From Pseudoalteromonas aurantia 208 (lineage in GTDB: Bacteria; Pseudomonadota; Gammaproteobacteria; Enterobacterales; Alteromonadaceae), in NCBI RefSeq assembly GCF_014858725.1, contig NZ_AQGV01000009.1:62001-126000 (forward strand): 64,000 nucleotides of DNA. Direction: 5' to 3'. Below the pieces are notes generated by a model. The model searched no databases. It saw nothing but the letters and a program-made list of their open reading frames with translations, and was not told the origin of the DNA. Shown here piece after piece: positions 26,244 through 35,593 of the stretch (within the stretch, counting starts at the first letter, position 1; every line of letters begins with the position of its first letter). The position numbers and the translations under genes were made by a program.

Positions 26244-28091
26244 TCAATTTGTTAGCTCACTGCCATCACAATAACTGTATGCCTGCCAAGCATCATAAGG
26301 GCCAGCCTTATCTGGTTGGAAGTTATAGCTCCAATGTTTTACTTCATAAATAATTCCTTGAAAACCCACTTTCTCAGCAATGACTGAATAAGCTCTATTT
26401 GGTTGCCATTGCGGCGCGGCACACTCACCTAATCGATAGCCAACGGTAAAAGGGACAGACAGTTTTCTGCCAAAATCAGCTTGTAAAGCTTCCACCTCTA
26501 CGACCCCGTCAATGAGTGACGGATCATGAATAGCGATACTTCCTTGCCCTTTACGCTGATTTAAAAATGGAAATGCTAAACCATCTTGCGCTGTATCATT
26601 CACTTCTAGATTGTAACAGCCTACTGGCAAACCCAACTCTAATATATGCTCAGACGAGGCGTTAAACTGATGCCATTGTTTAACAAGATGATGATCTCGA
26701 TCTTTGATACTTACGCTGGTTTCGTCTGCAAACTTACCGGTCATTAAATACAATTTAGCGCGATTACTAAAAGCCTGAGGTAAATCAAAGTTACTCACAG
26801 CAAAATCATTACGACTATTTTCATCTTGTGCTGTGATCGCCTGTACTGTTAAGCGTGCATTGGACGATGTGAATTCTCCCCAATAACGAGCAGGTAAGGT
26901 AAGGATTTGGCGTTCGCCTGGATTTAACTCTCCATGCCATAAATAATGCTGCAGCTTAGTGACCCCATACCAAAAATCAATGTCTGTAATATCCGTTTGC
27001 CCTTGATTTACCACCGCAATGCTTACCTCGCCACAACGCGTATTTGTTCGGCTATCTATGTCATTATTTGGTGCTAAAATCTGCTCAATAGCCAAATCTG
27101 TATTCAGCCTGACAGGTCCATATGTCACCAATACAGCACTCACAATATACCTCGGTGCATCAGACCCATATTGTGATGGCTGCCAAGTATAAGTCTGCCA
27201 ATCGATATCTAACATAGACTGGGCGCGGCGTGTATCAAGCTCATAACTAAATGGCTCAACCACTTCTCCTGGGCACCAATTTGCTCGGGCATAAATATAG
27301 GTGCCACCTTGTGGGAATGTTGCACTTTGATCGCAATCGGTGCGCCAAAGCGGTGTACGTGCTAACACACGCTCATTTTGTAATAGCTCAAAATAGCGCT
27401 CGCACCACTCGCCACATAACTCCGCCTCTTGCGCTGGGTTATCAAAAGAAAGCGCGTGACCATGTGCGGAAACAATGACCTTCAATTGAGCTTTGATGTC
27501 ATCAGCAGAAAAAGTCACTTCTTTTGCAGGTAAAAACGACGAAAATTCATTCGCCGATTTATAAGGCCACCCGGCTGACGCTGAATAATACACTGGTACA
27601 ACTTTATTTACCCGCCTTGCAACAGTACCTCGCGTTATCAATTTTGCGCTAAAGCCAAATGCTGACTTTTTGACGCCCCAGCCACCATAATGCACATTCA
27701 AAGTTCCCTCTCCTTTGAGTACCGGCGCCAAATGTGAAATCTCAAAGACATACTTTCGCCTCCAGCTACGGTTAAAACCATGCATTCCCCTTTGCATATA
27801 GCCCGCATAAGGGGTAATTAAACGACCGAATTCATATCGATGCCCGTCTTTTAACCATTCGAAACGCACTGTGTAATCCCAATCACTGCACCCTTGCACT
27901 GCACAACCTAATTCAACCTCTAAAAACTGCTGCTGCTTAAAATTGGCTTCACTTGGAAGCGTAAGTAAATAAGCATGATCGCCATGGTGGTCAAACGATT
28001 GATAAGAAACTAGCTCAGTCTCTCCAGCGTATAAAACACACGTGAATAATGAAAATATACTGTATAAAAAACCATATTTAATGAATACCAT
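26244..28091 (-). CDS. PNGase F-like secreted glycoamidase
   Basis: A 615-residue exported protein with a signal peptide (about 1-22, ending YAGE). The body matches peptide-N-glycosidase F-related proteins: GCSDWDYTVRFEWL with the candidate catalytic D70/D72, the FGRLITPYAGYMQRG segment, LNVHYGGWGV, and CGEWC around E228, a second catalytic acidic residue by analogy with PNGase F E206. PNGase F cuts the bond between asparagine and the N-glycan. The C-terminal 230 residues contain additional beta domains absent from the minimal enzyme. The gene stands alone. In a marine bacterium such an enzyme could attack algal or animal glycoproteins. Confidence 0.82.
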   Translation of the reverse strand: MVFIKYGFLYSIFSLFTCVLYAGETELVSYQSFDHHGDHAYLLTLPSEANFKQQQFLEVELGCAVQGCSDWDYTVRFEWLKDGHRYEFGRLITPYAGYMQRGMHGFNRSWRRKYVFEISHLAPVLKGEGTLNVHYGGWGVKKSAFGFSAKLITRGTVARRVNKVVPVYYSASAGWPYKSANEFSSFLPAKEVTFSADDIKAQLKVIVSAHGHALSFDNPAQEAELCGEWCERYFELLQNERVLARTPLWRTDCDQSATFPQGGTYIYARANWCPGEVVEPFSYELDTRRAQSMLDIDWQTYTWQPSQYGSDAPRYIVSAVLVTYGPVRLNTDLAIEQILAPNNDIDSRTNTRCGEVSIAVVNQGQTDITDIDFWYGVTKLQHYLWHGELNPGERQILTLPARYWGEFTSSNARLTVQAITAQDENSRNDFAVSNFDLPQAFSNRAKLYLMTGKFADETSVSIKDRDHHLVKQWHQFNASSEHILELGLPVGCYNLEVNDTAQDGLAFPFLNQRKGQGSIAIHDPSLIDGVVEVEALQADFGRKLSVPFTVGYRLGECAAPQWQPNRAYSVIAEKVGFQGIIYEVKHWSYNFQPDKAGPYDAWQAYSYCDGSELTN

Positions 28092-28299
28092 TACATTTCC
28101 TTGTTAATTAAAGGTTAAACAATATCAACAAAAAATAAAAATACCATCGAACAAATACGCCTTATTCACTTTCATAGCACCTGAGATATTTTAAATCTCA
28201 TGCTCGGAGTAACACTTATGTCTAATTTAACGATACAAGGCTATTTTATTACCAACAGAGTTTGATAGAATATCGGCCAAAATTTAAGGAGCTCCGTCC

Positions 28300-29220
28300 A
28301 TGGCAATGTATGTAGTGGGTCATAAGATCCCAGATTCAGATTCTATTTGTGGTGCAATTGCACTTGCGTATTTAAAGAACCAAATTGGTGAAGCAGCCGT
28401 ACCTACACGTTTAGGTGATATTTCTCCTGAAACACAATTTATTCTTGATCGTTTTGGCTTTGAAGCACCTGAGCTGAAGCTTAGCTATGCAGGTGAAGAA
28501 GTATACATCGTTGATCATACTGAAAAAACACAAGCCCCTGATGATATAGACGAGGCAACAATTGTTGGCGTTGTGGACCATCACAAATTAGGTGATTTAA
28601 CCACCTCGACACCGCTAGAATGCTGGATCCGCCCTGTTGGCTGCAGTAATACCATCATTAAAATGATGTATGACTTCTATAATATCGAGATCCCAAAAGA
28701 TATCGCTGGCTTAATGTTATGTGCAATATTAAGTGATACTGTTATTTTTAAATCGCCGACTTGTACTACAGCTGATATCAAGTGTGTTGAAGCTCTTGCT
28801 GAAATTGCTCATGTTGCAGATGTTAAAGAACTAGGTATGGATATGTTCAAGGTGAAATCTGCCGTTGAAGGTACACCAGCTCGTGATCTAGTAATGCGAG
28901 ACTTTAAAGATTTCAACATGAATGGAAAGCTTGTTGGTATTGGCCAATTAGAAGTCATTGACCTTTCTGTATTTGACGACATCAAAACTGACTTAGAAGC
29001 TGATATCGCTAAACTGAAAGAAGAAGGTGGACGCCACTCTGTATTATTACTCCTGACAGATATTATGAAGGAAGGCTCACAAATGCTTATTTCATCTGAT
29101 GATGAAGGCATTATTGAAACAGCCTACGGGGTTAAACCAGAACACAGTCGAGTTTGGCTTGATGGCGTATTAAGTCGTAAAAAGCAAGTAGTACCGCCAC
29201 TACAAGATGCCTTTGCGTAG
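28300..29220 (+). CDS. ppaC: manganese-dependent inorganic pyrophosphatase (family II)
   Basis: A 306-residue family II pyrophosphatase that hydrolyses PPi to phosphate, driving biosynthesis. Metal-site motifs are present: GHKIPDSDSICGA, VVDHHKLG (the DHH signature) and the C-terminal SRKKQVVPPL, which binds phosphate. AAGGAG lies nine bases before the ATG. A strong terminator ends the unit. The family is common in Firmicutes and in some gammaproteobacteria such as Vibrio and Pseudoalteromonas. Confidence 0.95.
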   Translation: MAMYVVGHKIPDSDSICGAIALAYLKNQIGEAAVPTRLGDISPETQFILDRFGFEAPELKLSYAGEEVYIVDHTEKTQAPDDIDEATIVGVVDHHKLGDLTTSTPLECWIRPVGCSNTIIKMMYDFYNIEIPKDIAGLMLCAILSDTVIFKSPTCTTADIKCVEALAEIAHVADVKELGMDMFKVKSAVEGTPARDLVMRDFKDFNMNGKLVGIGQLEVIDLSVFDDIKTDLEADIAKLKEEGGRHSVLLLLTDIMKEGSQMLISSDDEGIIETAYGVKPEHSRVWLDGVLSRKKQVVPPLQDAFA

Positions 29221-29235
29221 TAACCTCAGCGCGTA

Positions 29236-29265
29236 AAAAAACCGAAGCAATTGCTTCGGTTTTTT
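29236..29265 (+). terminator. perfect palindromic terminator after ppaC
   Basis: AAAAAACCGAAGCAA pairs with TTGCTTCGGTTTTTT with almost no loop in the unfolded sequence. This is a classic intrinsic terminator, ending 14 bases before the AraC start codon. Confidence 0.9.
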
Positions 29266-29279
29266 GTTAGTTTAATTAC

Positions 29280-30005
29280 ATGCCTATACTTTTCATCGAA
29301 CCCGGTATTTTGGCGGTCCATACGCAAGTATTAGATACCACCTCACATCAGCATGCCTTGCAACAAATTACACTCCCTATGAGTCACATGAGCTTGACTA
29401 TTCAATTAGATCAACTCACTACCTATCGCTGTAACAGCACTGCATTCATACTCAAGTCTCATGTCTCACATCAACTCTCGATGCAATCAGGCTGGATCAT
29501 TCTTATCGAACCCAGCAGTGCTTTAGGTCAATGTATTGATACACGATTGGCGCAAAACTCCTTAATTCAATGTCCACTACAAACAATGCCCACAATACAC
29601 AGTGATTTAAAAGACTTACTGGCGCTTTGCGATTTAAAATATGTGCAAAACAATCGTCATTTAGATGTGCGGATCCAATCACTTTTAGCCCAGTTAGATC
29701 AATGCTTCACAACCAGCTGCATTAAACCAGAACATTGGCTTGCAAAAGATATTGCTGAACAGTTAAATTTATCAGAGAGTCGATTTTTGCACTTATTCAA
29801 ACAAAATATGCAACTACCTTGGCGCCCATATTTACTATGGCGACGACTAATCTGTGCTATTAAGGTTATTAGTAAAGGTGGAAGCGCGACTCAAGCTGCA
29901 TATATTGCGGGATTTTCAGACAGTGCTCATCTGAGTCGCACTTTCAAAAAGCAATTTGGTATTACTTTACAAAAACTTCTTTCCAGAAAAAACACTCAAC
30001 AGTAA
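29280..30005 (+). CDS. AraC family transcriptional regulator
   Basis: A 241-residue protein with a C-terminal AraC/XylS DNA-binding domain: DIAEQLNLSESRFLHLFKQ (first helix-turn-helix) and YIAGFSDSAHLSRTFKKQFG (second). The N-terminal 130 residues look cupin-like but lack clear ligands. The start lies only 14 bases after the ppaC terminator and lacks a ribosome-binding site, so the real start, or a promoter inside the terminator region, is uncertain. It may regulate the downstream secreted protein or ppaC; no operator is visible. Confidence 0.85.
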   Translation: MPILFIEPGILAVHTQVLDTTSHQHALQQITLPMSHMSLTIQLDQLTTYRCNSTAFILKSHVSHQLSMQSGWIILIEPSSALGQCIDTRLAQNSLIQCPLQTMPTIHSDLKDLLALCDLKYVQNNRHLDVRIQSLLAQLDQCFTTSCIKPEHWLAKDIAEQLNLSESRFLHLFKQNMQLPWRPYLLWRRLICAIKVISKGGSATQAAYIAGFSDSAHLSRTFKKQFGITLQKLLSRKNTQQ

Positions 30006-30157
30006 CTTGCAAAATACTGTATAAAAATAAAATCAAGTTCAAAAACCAATCAATTAATTGACTTCCTGTTAAATTTTAATCAACATGATGGGCCACAAGG
30101 TCTTGTGGGTAGTAAATTTGGACTCTGTCCCTTTCAACCATTTAAAAGGATTAATTT

Positions 30158-30949
30158 ATGAAGAAAGCACTCATACTTGCTCTGTCATTATTTTCAATGA
30201 GCACCTTCGCCAACACGAATGACTTCACGATTGAAGCACAAAAGTCAGGTATTCAAGGTTCATTCTCGGATCAGGCATATTCCACAAGTAAAGTCGGGAA
30301 AAATAACCGTATTAACTTTAAGGCATCTGGCTCTGCGGCTGATGTCTTTAATGCAACCATTGAATATAAAGATAATGTATTTCTCCTGGCGCTTGATAAT
30401 GTTAATAAACAAGTTGTAATTAACGGCTTTACTAAGCAAAAAGCGGAGCTTGTTGTTACCAAAGAACTGCAATCTGATATCAAAAATATGCTTCATAGTG
30501 CACAACTGCATGCTGAAAAAATTAAGGGCTTTCAATCTACGTTCGATAATGAGTCTAATACTGTTTTATTGAAATTTTTCGAATTTTTAGCAACCTACCC
30601 AATTGATCAGCCAATCCAACAAACGCTGAGTGCATCTACGGGTCCACGCATCCAGGGGTGGACGGATATTTGTTATGCAATGGGAAACAGAAAAACCGCT
30701 GTTTGGGACCTTGATAATGGTTCTGTGAAAACAAAGTCCTACATTGTTGGTGGTCACGGGTTTTGTGCTGGTCGCTGTGGTGCGGGTTGCCCAATGTTTG
30801 GTGATGGGCAATACAGTCAAGATTGCTTAAATCACGACGCATGTGCAGATGTAGAAGGTGAACAACTTGGTAATTGCAGTGATGAGTGGGTATCTGCCTC
30901 TGATGATTTCTGGTTTTCACCTGACTGTGAAACACCGCATTCATCTTAA
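30158..30949 (+). CDS. secreted protein with phospholipase A2-like Cys/His-Asp motif
   Basis: A 263-residue exported protein with a signal peptide (about 1-18, MSTFA). The C-terminal 90 residues are cysteine-rich and contain GRCGAGC followed by DCLNHDACAD. The H226-D227 pair flanked by cysteines resembles the active site of secreted phospholipase A2 (xCCxxHDxC), and further cysteines could form disulfides. It lacks the typical YGCxCG calcium loop, so it is not a canonical PLA2. The N-terminal half is unrecognised. AAGGA lies upstream of the ATG. It is expressed alone and may be a lipase-like or toxic effector; the activity is an inference. Confidence 0.7.
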   Translation: MKKALILALSLFSMSTFANTNDFTIEAQKSGIQGSFSDQAYSTSKVGKNNRINFKASGSAADVFNATIEYKDNVFLLALDNVNKQVVINGFTKQKAELVVTKELQSDIKNMLHSAQLHAEKIKGFQSTFDNESNTVLLKFFEFLATYPIDQPIQQTLSASTGPRIQGWTDICYAMGNRKTAVWDLDNGSVKTKSYIVGGHGFCAGRCGAGCPMFGDGQYSQDCLNHDACADVEGEQLGNCSDEWVSASDDFWFSPDCETPHSS

Positions 30950-30960
30950 TAATCTATACG

Positions 30961-30994
30961 CTTTATACAGAGAGAAGTTATTCTCTGTATAAAG
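30961..30994. terminator. 13-bp perfect hairpin
   Basis: CTTTATACAGAGA (30961-30973) and TCTCTGTATAAAG (30982-30994) are exact inverted repeats with an 8-base loop, 11 bases after the stop of the secreted protein gene. There is no T run, so it may be a terminator or an mRNA-stabilising hairpin. Confidence 0.5.
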
Positions 30995-31120
30995 TTAAAA
31001 AGCACTCTTAGCACACCATGTGTTGTTCAATTAAATACGTCCTTCGCTCCTATAGCCAGTTTATTCAATTTTTATTGCGCGTATTCAGTCATAGTGCCTT
31101 TCTAAAAAAGAGGGGGTACT

Positions 31121-31843
31121 ATGCATAATTACTTATCAAATACTAAGCTTTTAAATTATCAACACATTCAAATCCAAACTCTTATTACCAACAAAAATTG
31201 GTTGGTAATAAATCAAACTCAAGCTTTAAAGTCTATCTATGACTTTGTTATGAATGACATAAAATTTGCCTACAGCAGCGAGGATTGTTTAAGTGCATCC
31301 ACAGTTTTATATCAAGGCTATGGCCAATGTAATACCAAAGGAACCTTACTGATGGCACTATTAAGAGCGGTGGGTATTCCCTGTCGACTACAAGGCTTCA
31401 CCATTAGTAATAATTTAAAACAAGGTATTATTCCTAATTGGATTTTAACGTTAGCACCAGCGCAAATTATTCACAGTTGGGTTGAAGTATATCTAGACGA
31501 TAGATGGCTAGAGTTAGAAGGTTACATTATCGATCAGGATTATTTAAATGCAATTCAATCGCGTTTTAAAACGCATCTTGGCAGCTTTATAGGCTACGCA
31601 ATTGCAACTCCCTCCTTGCAAAACCCCAACAATCAATTTAACGGACAAAATACTTATATTCAGCATAAGAGCATTATTGCATCTCTTGGCCACTTTGATA
31701 ATCCAGATGATTTTTATCAACAACATCATAATCTATCTGGCGTGAAAAAATGGCTATATAAATACTTATTACGGCATATAATTAACCGGAGAATAGCTGG
31801 GATTAGACACTCAATAACATCGAACGTCAAATGGGAATCGTGA
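31121..31843 (+). CDS. transglutaminase-like cysteine protease-fold protein
   Basis: A 240-residue protein with a transglutaminase-core triad: cysteine C70 in YGQCNTKGTLL, histidine H118 in IHSWVEVYL, and an acidic residue soon after (D138 or nearby). GQCNTKGTLLMALLRAVGIP is the usual motif opening the core. There is no signal peptide. AGGGGG lies upstream. The next gene, a small membrane protein, starts 19 bases after its stop, so they form an operon. Such bacterial proteins are often peptidases or amidases of unknown substrate rather than true crosslinking enzymes. Confidence 0.78.
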   Translation: MHNYLSNTKLLNYQHIQIQTLITNKNWLVINQTQALKSIYDFVMNDIKFAYSSEDCLSASTVLYQGYGQCNTKGTLLMALLRAVGIPCRLQGFTISNNLKQGIIPNWILTLAPAQIIHSWVEVYLDDRWLELEGYIIDQDYLNAIQSRFKTHLGSFIGYAIATPSLQNPNNQFNGQNTYIQHKSIIASLGHFDNPDDFYQQHHNLSGVKKWLYKYLLRHIINRRIAGIRHSITSNVKWES

Positions 31844-31861
31844 AATATAAGGAAATACAAA

Positions 31862-32140
31862 ATGTTATGTAAAATAAAATTGCAAAGACTGGCGAGATAC
31901 CTTGCAGTACTGGCCATGTTCCCCTTGCTCATTGTAATGAGTGCAGAGCTCACAGTAGCGCTACTACAATGTACGGTGAAAGAAGCACTACCGACGGACT
32001 GTAGGATTTTTAATTATGATATTGGCATGATACTCGCCGTAAGTTATACCGCAGGCTGGGCTACACTATTAACGCTGCCAATCGCTGGTGTGGGGGCATA
32101 TATCTGTTACATTAAATCATTGAGGCTGAGAAAACCTTAA
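31862..32140 (+). CDS. small two-helix membrane protein
   Basis: A 92-residue protein with a strong ribosome-binding site (AAGGAA). It has two predicted membrane helices, about 14-35 and 58-82, separated by a short loop with two cysteines (QCTVKEALPTDC). I do not recognise the family. It follows the transglutaminase-like gene by 18 bases and is probably its membrane partner. Confidence 0.6.
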   Translation: MLCKIKLQRLARYLAVLAMFPLLIVMSAELTVALLQCTVKEALPTDCRIFNYDIGMILAVSYTAGWATLLTLPIAGVGAYICYIKSLRLRKP

Positions 32141-32183
32141 GCGTATCAGCATCGTTCACTTAAAATACATACACCATCAACAA

Positions 32184-32207
32184 AAATGGCGCTCAATGGC
32201 GCCATTT
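32184..32207 (-). terminator. terminator downstream of der
   Basis: AAATGGCGC and GCGCCATTT form a 9-bp stem with a 6-base loop. On the minus strand it is followed by a T-rich tail. It ends the der transcript just past the stop at 32225. Confidence 0.75.
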
Positions 32208-32224
32208 CATGGGTAATCAAATCA

Positions 32225-33700
32225 TTATGACTTATTACGGTTTTCTTTAGTAAATGCTCTGAGCTTACGCTTTTGCGACAGCGTCATCTTATTTGTGCGT
32301 CCTGAGAATGGGTTGTCCCCTTCTCTAAATTCAATTTTTATCGGTGTGCCCATGATATTCAAAGCTTTTCGATAATAGTTCATCAAGTAACGCTTGTAAC
32401 TATCAGGCAAATCGTGGACTTGATTACCGTGAATCACGATTCTTGGGGGGTTATAACCCCCTGCATGGGCATACTTGAGTTTTACTCGACGACCACGCAC
32501 CAGTGGCGGTTGGTGATCGGCCTGTGCCATATCCATTATACGACGAAGCATTGCTGTACTAATACGCTTAGTTGCAGACGCATATGCTTCATCTACCGAT
32601 TCAAATAAATGACCAACACCTGTGCCATGCAGTGCCGAAATGAAATGCAAGCGGGCAAAATCAATAAACCCGAGACGACGGTCAAGCTCAGTCTTAATTC
32701 GCTCTTTTACGTAATCATCTAGGCCATCCCATTTGTTGACCGCGATCACCAGTGAACGTCCTGCGTTTAACGCAAAACCTAACAAGCTTAAGTCTTGATC
32801 TGAGATACCTTCACGTGCATCCACAACAATCAATACCACGTTCGCATCTTCAATGGCCTTCAATGTTTTGATGACTGAGAACTTCTCCACAACATCGCTG
32901 ACTTTCTTACGTTTTCGAACACCAGCGGTGTCAATCAAAACATACTCGCGTTCATTACGCGTCATTGGAATATAAACTGAATCTCGGGTGGTACCGGGCA
33001 TATCATAAACAATAACCCGTTCTTCACCTAAAATTCGGTTGGTTAACGTGGATTTACCTACATTAGGGCGACCAATAATAGCAAGCTTTACGGGCTTGTC
33101 TTCAAAACCTGTTTTACCATCTTCATGCGCCCCTTCATCACCTTCGAGATATAAATCAGCCAAGTCAGCATCATCTTGCGCTAGTTCATCTTCTTCAGCC
33201 GCTAGCTCTGCAATCACAGGCTGTAAAGTGAGATCTAACAACTGGGTAATACCGCGGCCATGCGCAGCAGCAATCTGATACACTTCGCCGATCGCTAGCT
33301 GGTAAAACTCTGCACAATTTGAATCGGCATCAATCCCATCCGTTTTGTTCGCAACAAGAAAACATTTCTTTTGCTGTTTACGCAAGTGCTGTGCAATAGC
33401 CTGATCTGCAGCGTTCATTCCTGCTCGGGCATCCACTAAAAATAGAACAATATCCGCCTCTTCAATCGCCAACAGCGATTGCTCAGCCATTTCCGTTTCA
33501 ATGCCTTCTTCAGAACCGTCAATACCACCGGTATCCACAACGATAAATTCATATCCATCGTAACTGGCTTGGCCATATTTACGGTCACGTGTTAGACCTG
33601 GGAAATCCGCAACCAACGCGTCACGAGTACGTGTTAAACGGTTAAATAGCGTGGATTTACCCACATTAGGTCGCCCTACAAGAGCGATCACAGGAAGCAT
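32225..33700 (-). CDS. der: ribosome-associated GTPase Der (EngA)
   Basis: A 491-residue essential GTPase with two tandem G domains and a KH-like C-terminal domain, involved in 50S subunit assembly. Each G domain has [10 protein letters not shown], an AVDTGG/IDTAG-like switch and NKxD motifs (ANKTDGID and VNKWDGLD). Between them is an acidic linker. GAGGTAGTCT precedes the ATG. It is downstream of bamB but separated by a hairpin, so it may be partly independent. The order bamB-der is conserved in gammaproteobacteria. Confidence 0.97.
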   Translation of the reverse strand: MLPVIALVGRPNVGKSTLFNRLTRTRDALVADFPGLTRDRKYGQASYDGYEFIVVDTGGIDGSEEGIETEMAEQSLLAIEEADIVLFLVDARAGMNAADQAIAQHLRKQQKKCFLVANKTDGIDADSNCAEFYQLAIGEVYQIAAAHGRGITQLLDLTLQPVIAELAAEEDELAQDDADLADLYLEGDEGAHEDGKTGFEDKPVKLAIIGRPNVGKSTLTNRILGEERVIVYDMPGTTRDSVYIPMTRNEREYVLIDTAGVRKRKKVSDVVEKFSVIKTLKAIEDANVVLIVVDAREGISDQDLSLLGFALNAGRSLVIAVNKWDGLDDYVKERIKTELDRRLGFIDFARLHFISALHGTGVGHLFESVDEAYASATKRISTAMLRRIMDMAQADHQPPLVRGRRVKLKYAHAGGYNPPRIVIHGNQVHDLPDSYKRYLMNYYRKALNIMGTPIKIEFREGDNPFSGRTNKMTLSQKRKLRAFTKENRNKS

Positions 33701-33725
33701 AGACTACCTCTTTAATAAACAACAA

Positions 33726-33748
33726 AAGGCTTCGCAAAGCGAAGCCTT
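33726..33748 (-). terminator. hairpin between bamB and der
   Basis: AAGGCTTCGC pairs with GCGAAGCCTT over an AAA loop. On the minus strand a TTTTGTT tail follows. It may attenuate transcription from bamB into der. Confidence 0.7.
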
Positions 33749-33772
33749 AACAAACTTAATAATAACTAAGTG

Positions 33773-34954
33773 TTATGGAATTTTAACGGCGCTAACTTCA
33801 CCATCACGGGTGTATACAATTAGCTTGTCGCCAGCAATCACAGGTTCAACAAAAAACCCAGAGCTATCAAAACTTTCTCTTGATACTAGCTGACCACTTT
33901 GTTTATCTAACCAGTGTAGATTACCTTCTTGGTCACCTACAACTAAATAGTTCCCAGCCACTGTAGGCGTCGTTAAGTACCACCCACGTAACGCAGGTTG
34001 ACTCCAACGTTCAATGCCTGAGTCCTTATCTAGTGCATAAATAACACCTTCGCTATCTACAATATAGATGGAATTGGTTTCAATGCTAAAATCTCTATAA
34101 CTACTGTACTCTCGTTTCCAAACGACATTGCCGTTTCGTACGTCAACAGCAGCTAAATTGCCATTATACGCAATTGCGTATACATTGGTGCCACTCACTA
34201 ATGGTTTTGTATCAACATCAACCAATCGCTCAAACTCTGACGCACCTTTTGCCAAGGCAACATCAACGCTCCACGCGGAATAACCGTTTTCAGCAATTAA
34301 TACTGATAGTTTACCACTTTCTTCACCGAACAGCACTCCACCATTTGCACTCGTAGGTGAACTCAAACCTCTCAGTGTTAATGCCGGAACTTCTTGTTCA
34401 TGCCGCCAACGCTCTTCACCGGTATCTGGGTGTAACGCAAGCAACTTACCTGACCCTAGGTTGACATAAATTAACCCATCGCCCGCCGCAGGTGAAGATA
34501 ACGCTTCTCCAGGCACGGCTTTACGCCACACGATTGCACCCGTTTCACGGTCTAAAGCAATCACTTCACCATGCTCTGAACCAATATAAATTTTACCAAA
34601 AGCTTGTAAGATACCACCAGAAAGCTTCGCACTGTCGCTGTCTTCCCAAGGCCAAAAGGCTTGGTTTTTACGTGAATCGGTTTCCCAGAGTGTTTTACCC
34701 GTATTTACATCTAACGCTTTAACTTCACCATAGCGTTCAGCAACAAAGACGGTGTCTTCGTATACAGTCGGCGTTAACCTAGAAAAGTAATGCTCGACAC
34801 CGCTTCCCACACTTTCTTGCCACTGAACTTGTGTTTCAAACTGGTTATTTATCTCAGGTAATACTAAAACTTCTTCATCTTCATCATTTGATGAACACCC
34901 ACCCAACAACGACGCCATACACAGCGCTAAAGTGGCTATACTAAGCTGTTTCAT
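33773..34954 (-). CDS. bamB: outer membrane protein assembly factor BamB (lipoprotein)
   Basis: A 393-residue eight-bladed beta-propeller lipoprotein of the BAM complex that helps BamA fold outer-membrane proteins. The lipobox LLGGCSSND (cysteine near residue 19) follows a short signal peptide. PQQ-like repeats are seen, for example the repeated LDVNTGKTLWE, LDRETGAIVWRK and LHPDTGEERWR. GGAGCTAAA lies upstream of the ATG. It is the third gene of the hisS-yfgM-bamB run, nine bases after yfgM. Confidence 0.96.
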   Translation of the reverse strand: MKQLSIATLALCMASLLGGCSSNDEDEEVLVLPEINNQFETQVQWQESVGSGVEHYFSRLTPTVYEDTVFVAERYGEVKALDVNTGKTLWETDSRKNQAFWPWEDSDSAKLSGGILQAFGKIYIGSEHGEVIALDRETGAIVWRKAVPGEALSSPAAGDGLIYVNLGSGKLLALHPDTGEERWRHEQEVPALTLRGLSSPTSANGGVLFGEESGKLSVLIAENGYSAWSVDVALAKGASEFERLVDVDTKPLVSGTNVYAIAYNGNLAAVDVRNGNVVWKREYSSYRDFSIETNSIYIVDSEGVIYALDKDSGIERWSQPALRGWYLTTPTVAGNYLVVGDQEGNLHWLDKQSGQLVSRESFDSSGFFVEPVIAGDKLIVYTRDGEVSAVKIP

Positions 34955-34963
34955 TTTAGCTCC

Positions 34964-35584
34964 TTATACTGCGGTCTGCGCAATGGCTAAATCATCTAGC
35001 TTATTTTGTAGTAACGTATTATTGCCATCTTCACTTGCAGAAACAGCAGCTTGATAATGTGTTCGAGCCGATTGCTTATCACCTTTTTCAAGGTACACAT
35101 CACCTCTAATTTCTGATACTTGGGCATTAAAACTAGTGGGCATTACGGCTTCTAAAGTAGCCAGTGCATCATCTAGCTTTTTATCTGCTAGTTGCACTCG
35201 TGCTAAACGAGTTAAAGCTGTTGCCTTTAATTCTGGATTCTTTACGGAATCTGCAGCAAAGCGTAATTTCTCAGCCGCAACACCGTATTGATTACTATCT
35301 ACAGCTTCTTTTGCCGCAACAAACGCAGCCAACACAGCATAGTTTGACTCGGCATTATCTTTAATAAAAGAGTCTGCACTAGCTAAAATCTCCCCACTTT
35401 CAGCAATACTGCTATACGCACTAGACGCAGCTTCTGCATTGCTAATTTGGTTTTGGTTATATGCCTTCCAGCCATATAAACCACCAAGGCCAATCACAAT
35501 ACCTAGCGCTAAAGACACCCCATTATCACGGAAAAACTGCTTTATTGCTTCTGCTTGTTGTTCATCTGTTGAATAAATTTCCAT
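34964..35584 (-). CDS. yfgM: YfgM family ancillary SecYEG/periplasmic chaperone protein
   Basis: A 206-residue protein with a short cytoplasmic N-terminus (EIYSTDEQQAEAIKQFFRDN), one membrane helix (about 22-42, VSLALGIVIGLGGLYGW), and a TPR-like periplasmic domain. In E. coli YfgM associates with SecYEG and PpiD. It lies between hisS and bamB with nine-base gaps, the conserved context, and GAGG precedes its ATG. Confidence 0.93.
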   Translation of the reverse strand: MEIYSTDEQQAEAIKQFFRDNGVSLALGIVIGLGGLYGWKAYNQNQISNAEAASSAYSSIAESGEILASADSFIKDNAESNYAVLAAFVAAKEAVDSNQYGVAAEKLRFAADSVKNPELKATALTRLARVQLADKKLDDALATLEAVMPTSFNAQVSEIRGDVYLEKGDKQSARTHYQAAVSASEDGNNTLLQNKLDDLAIAQTAV

Positions 35585-35593
35585 TCTTACCTC

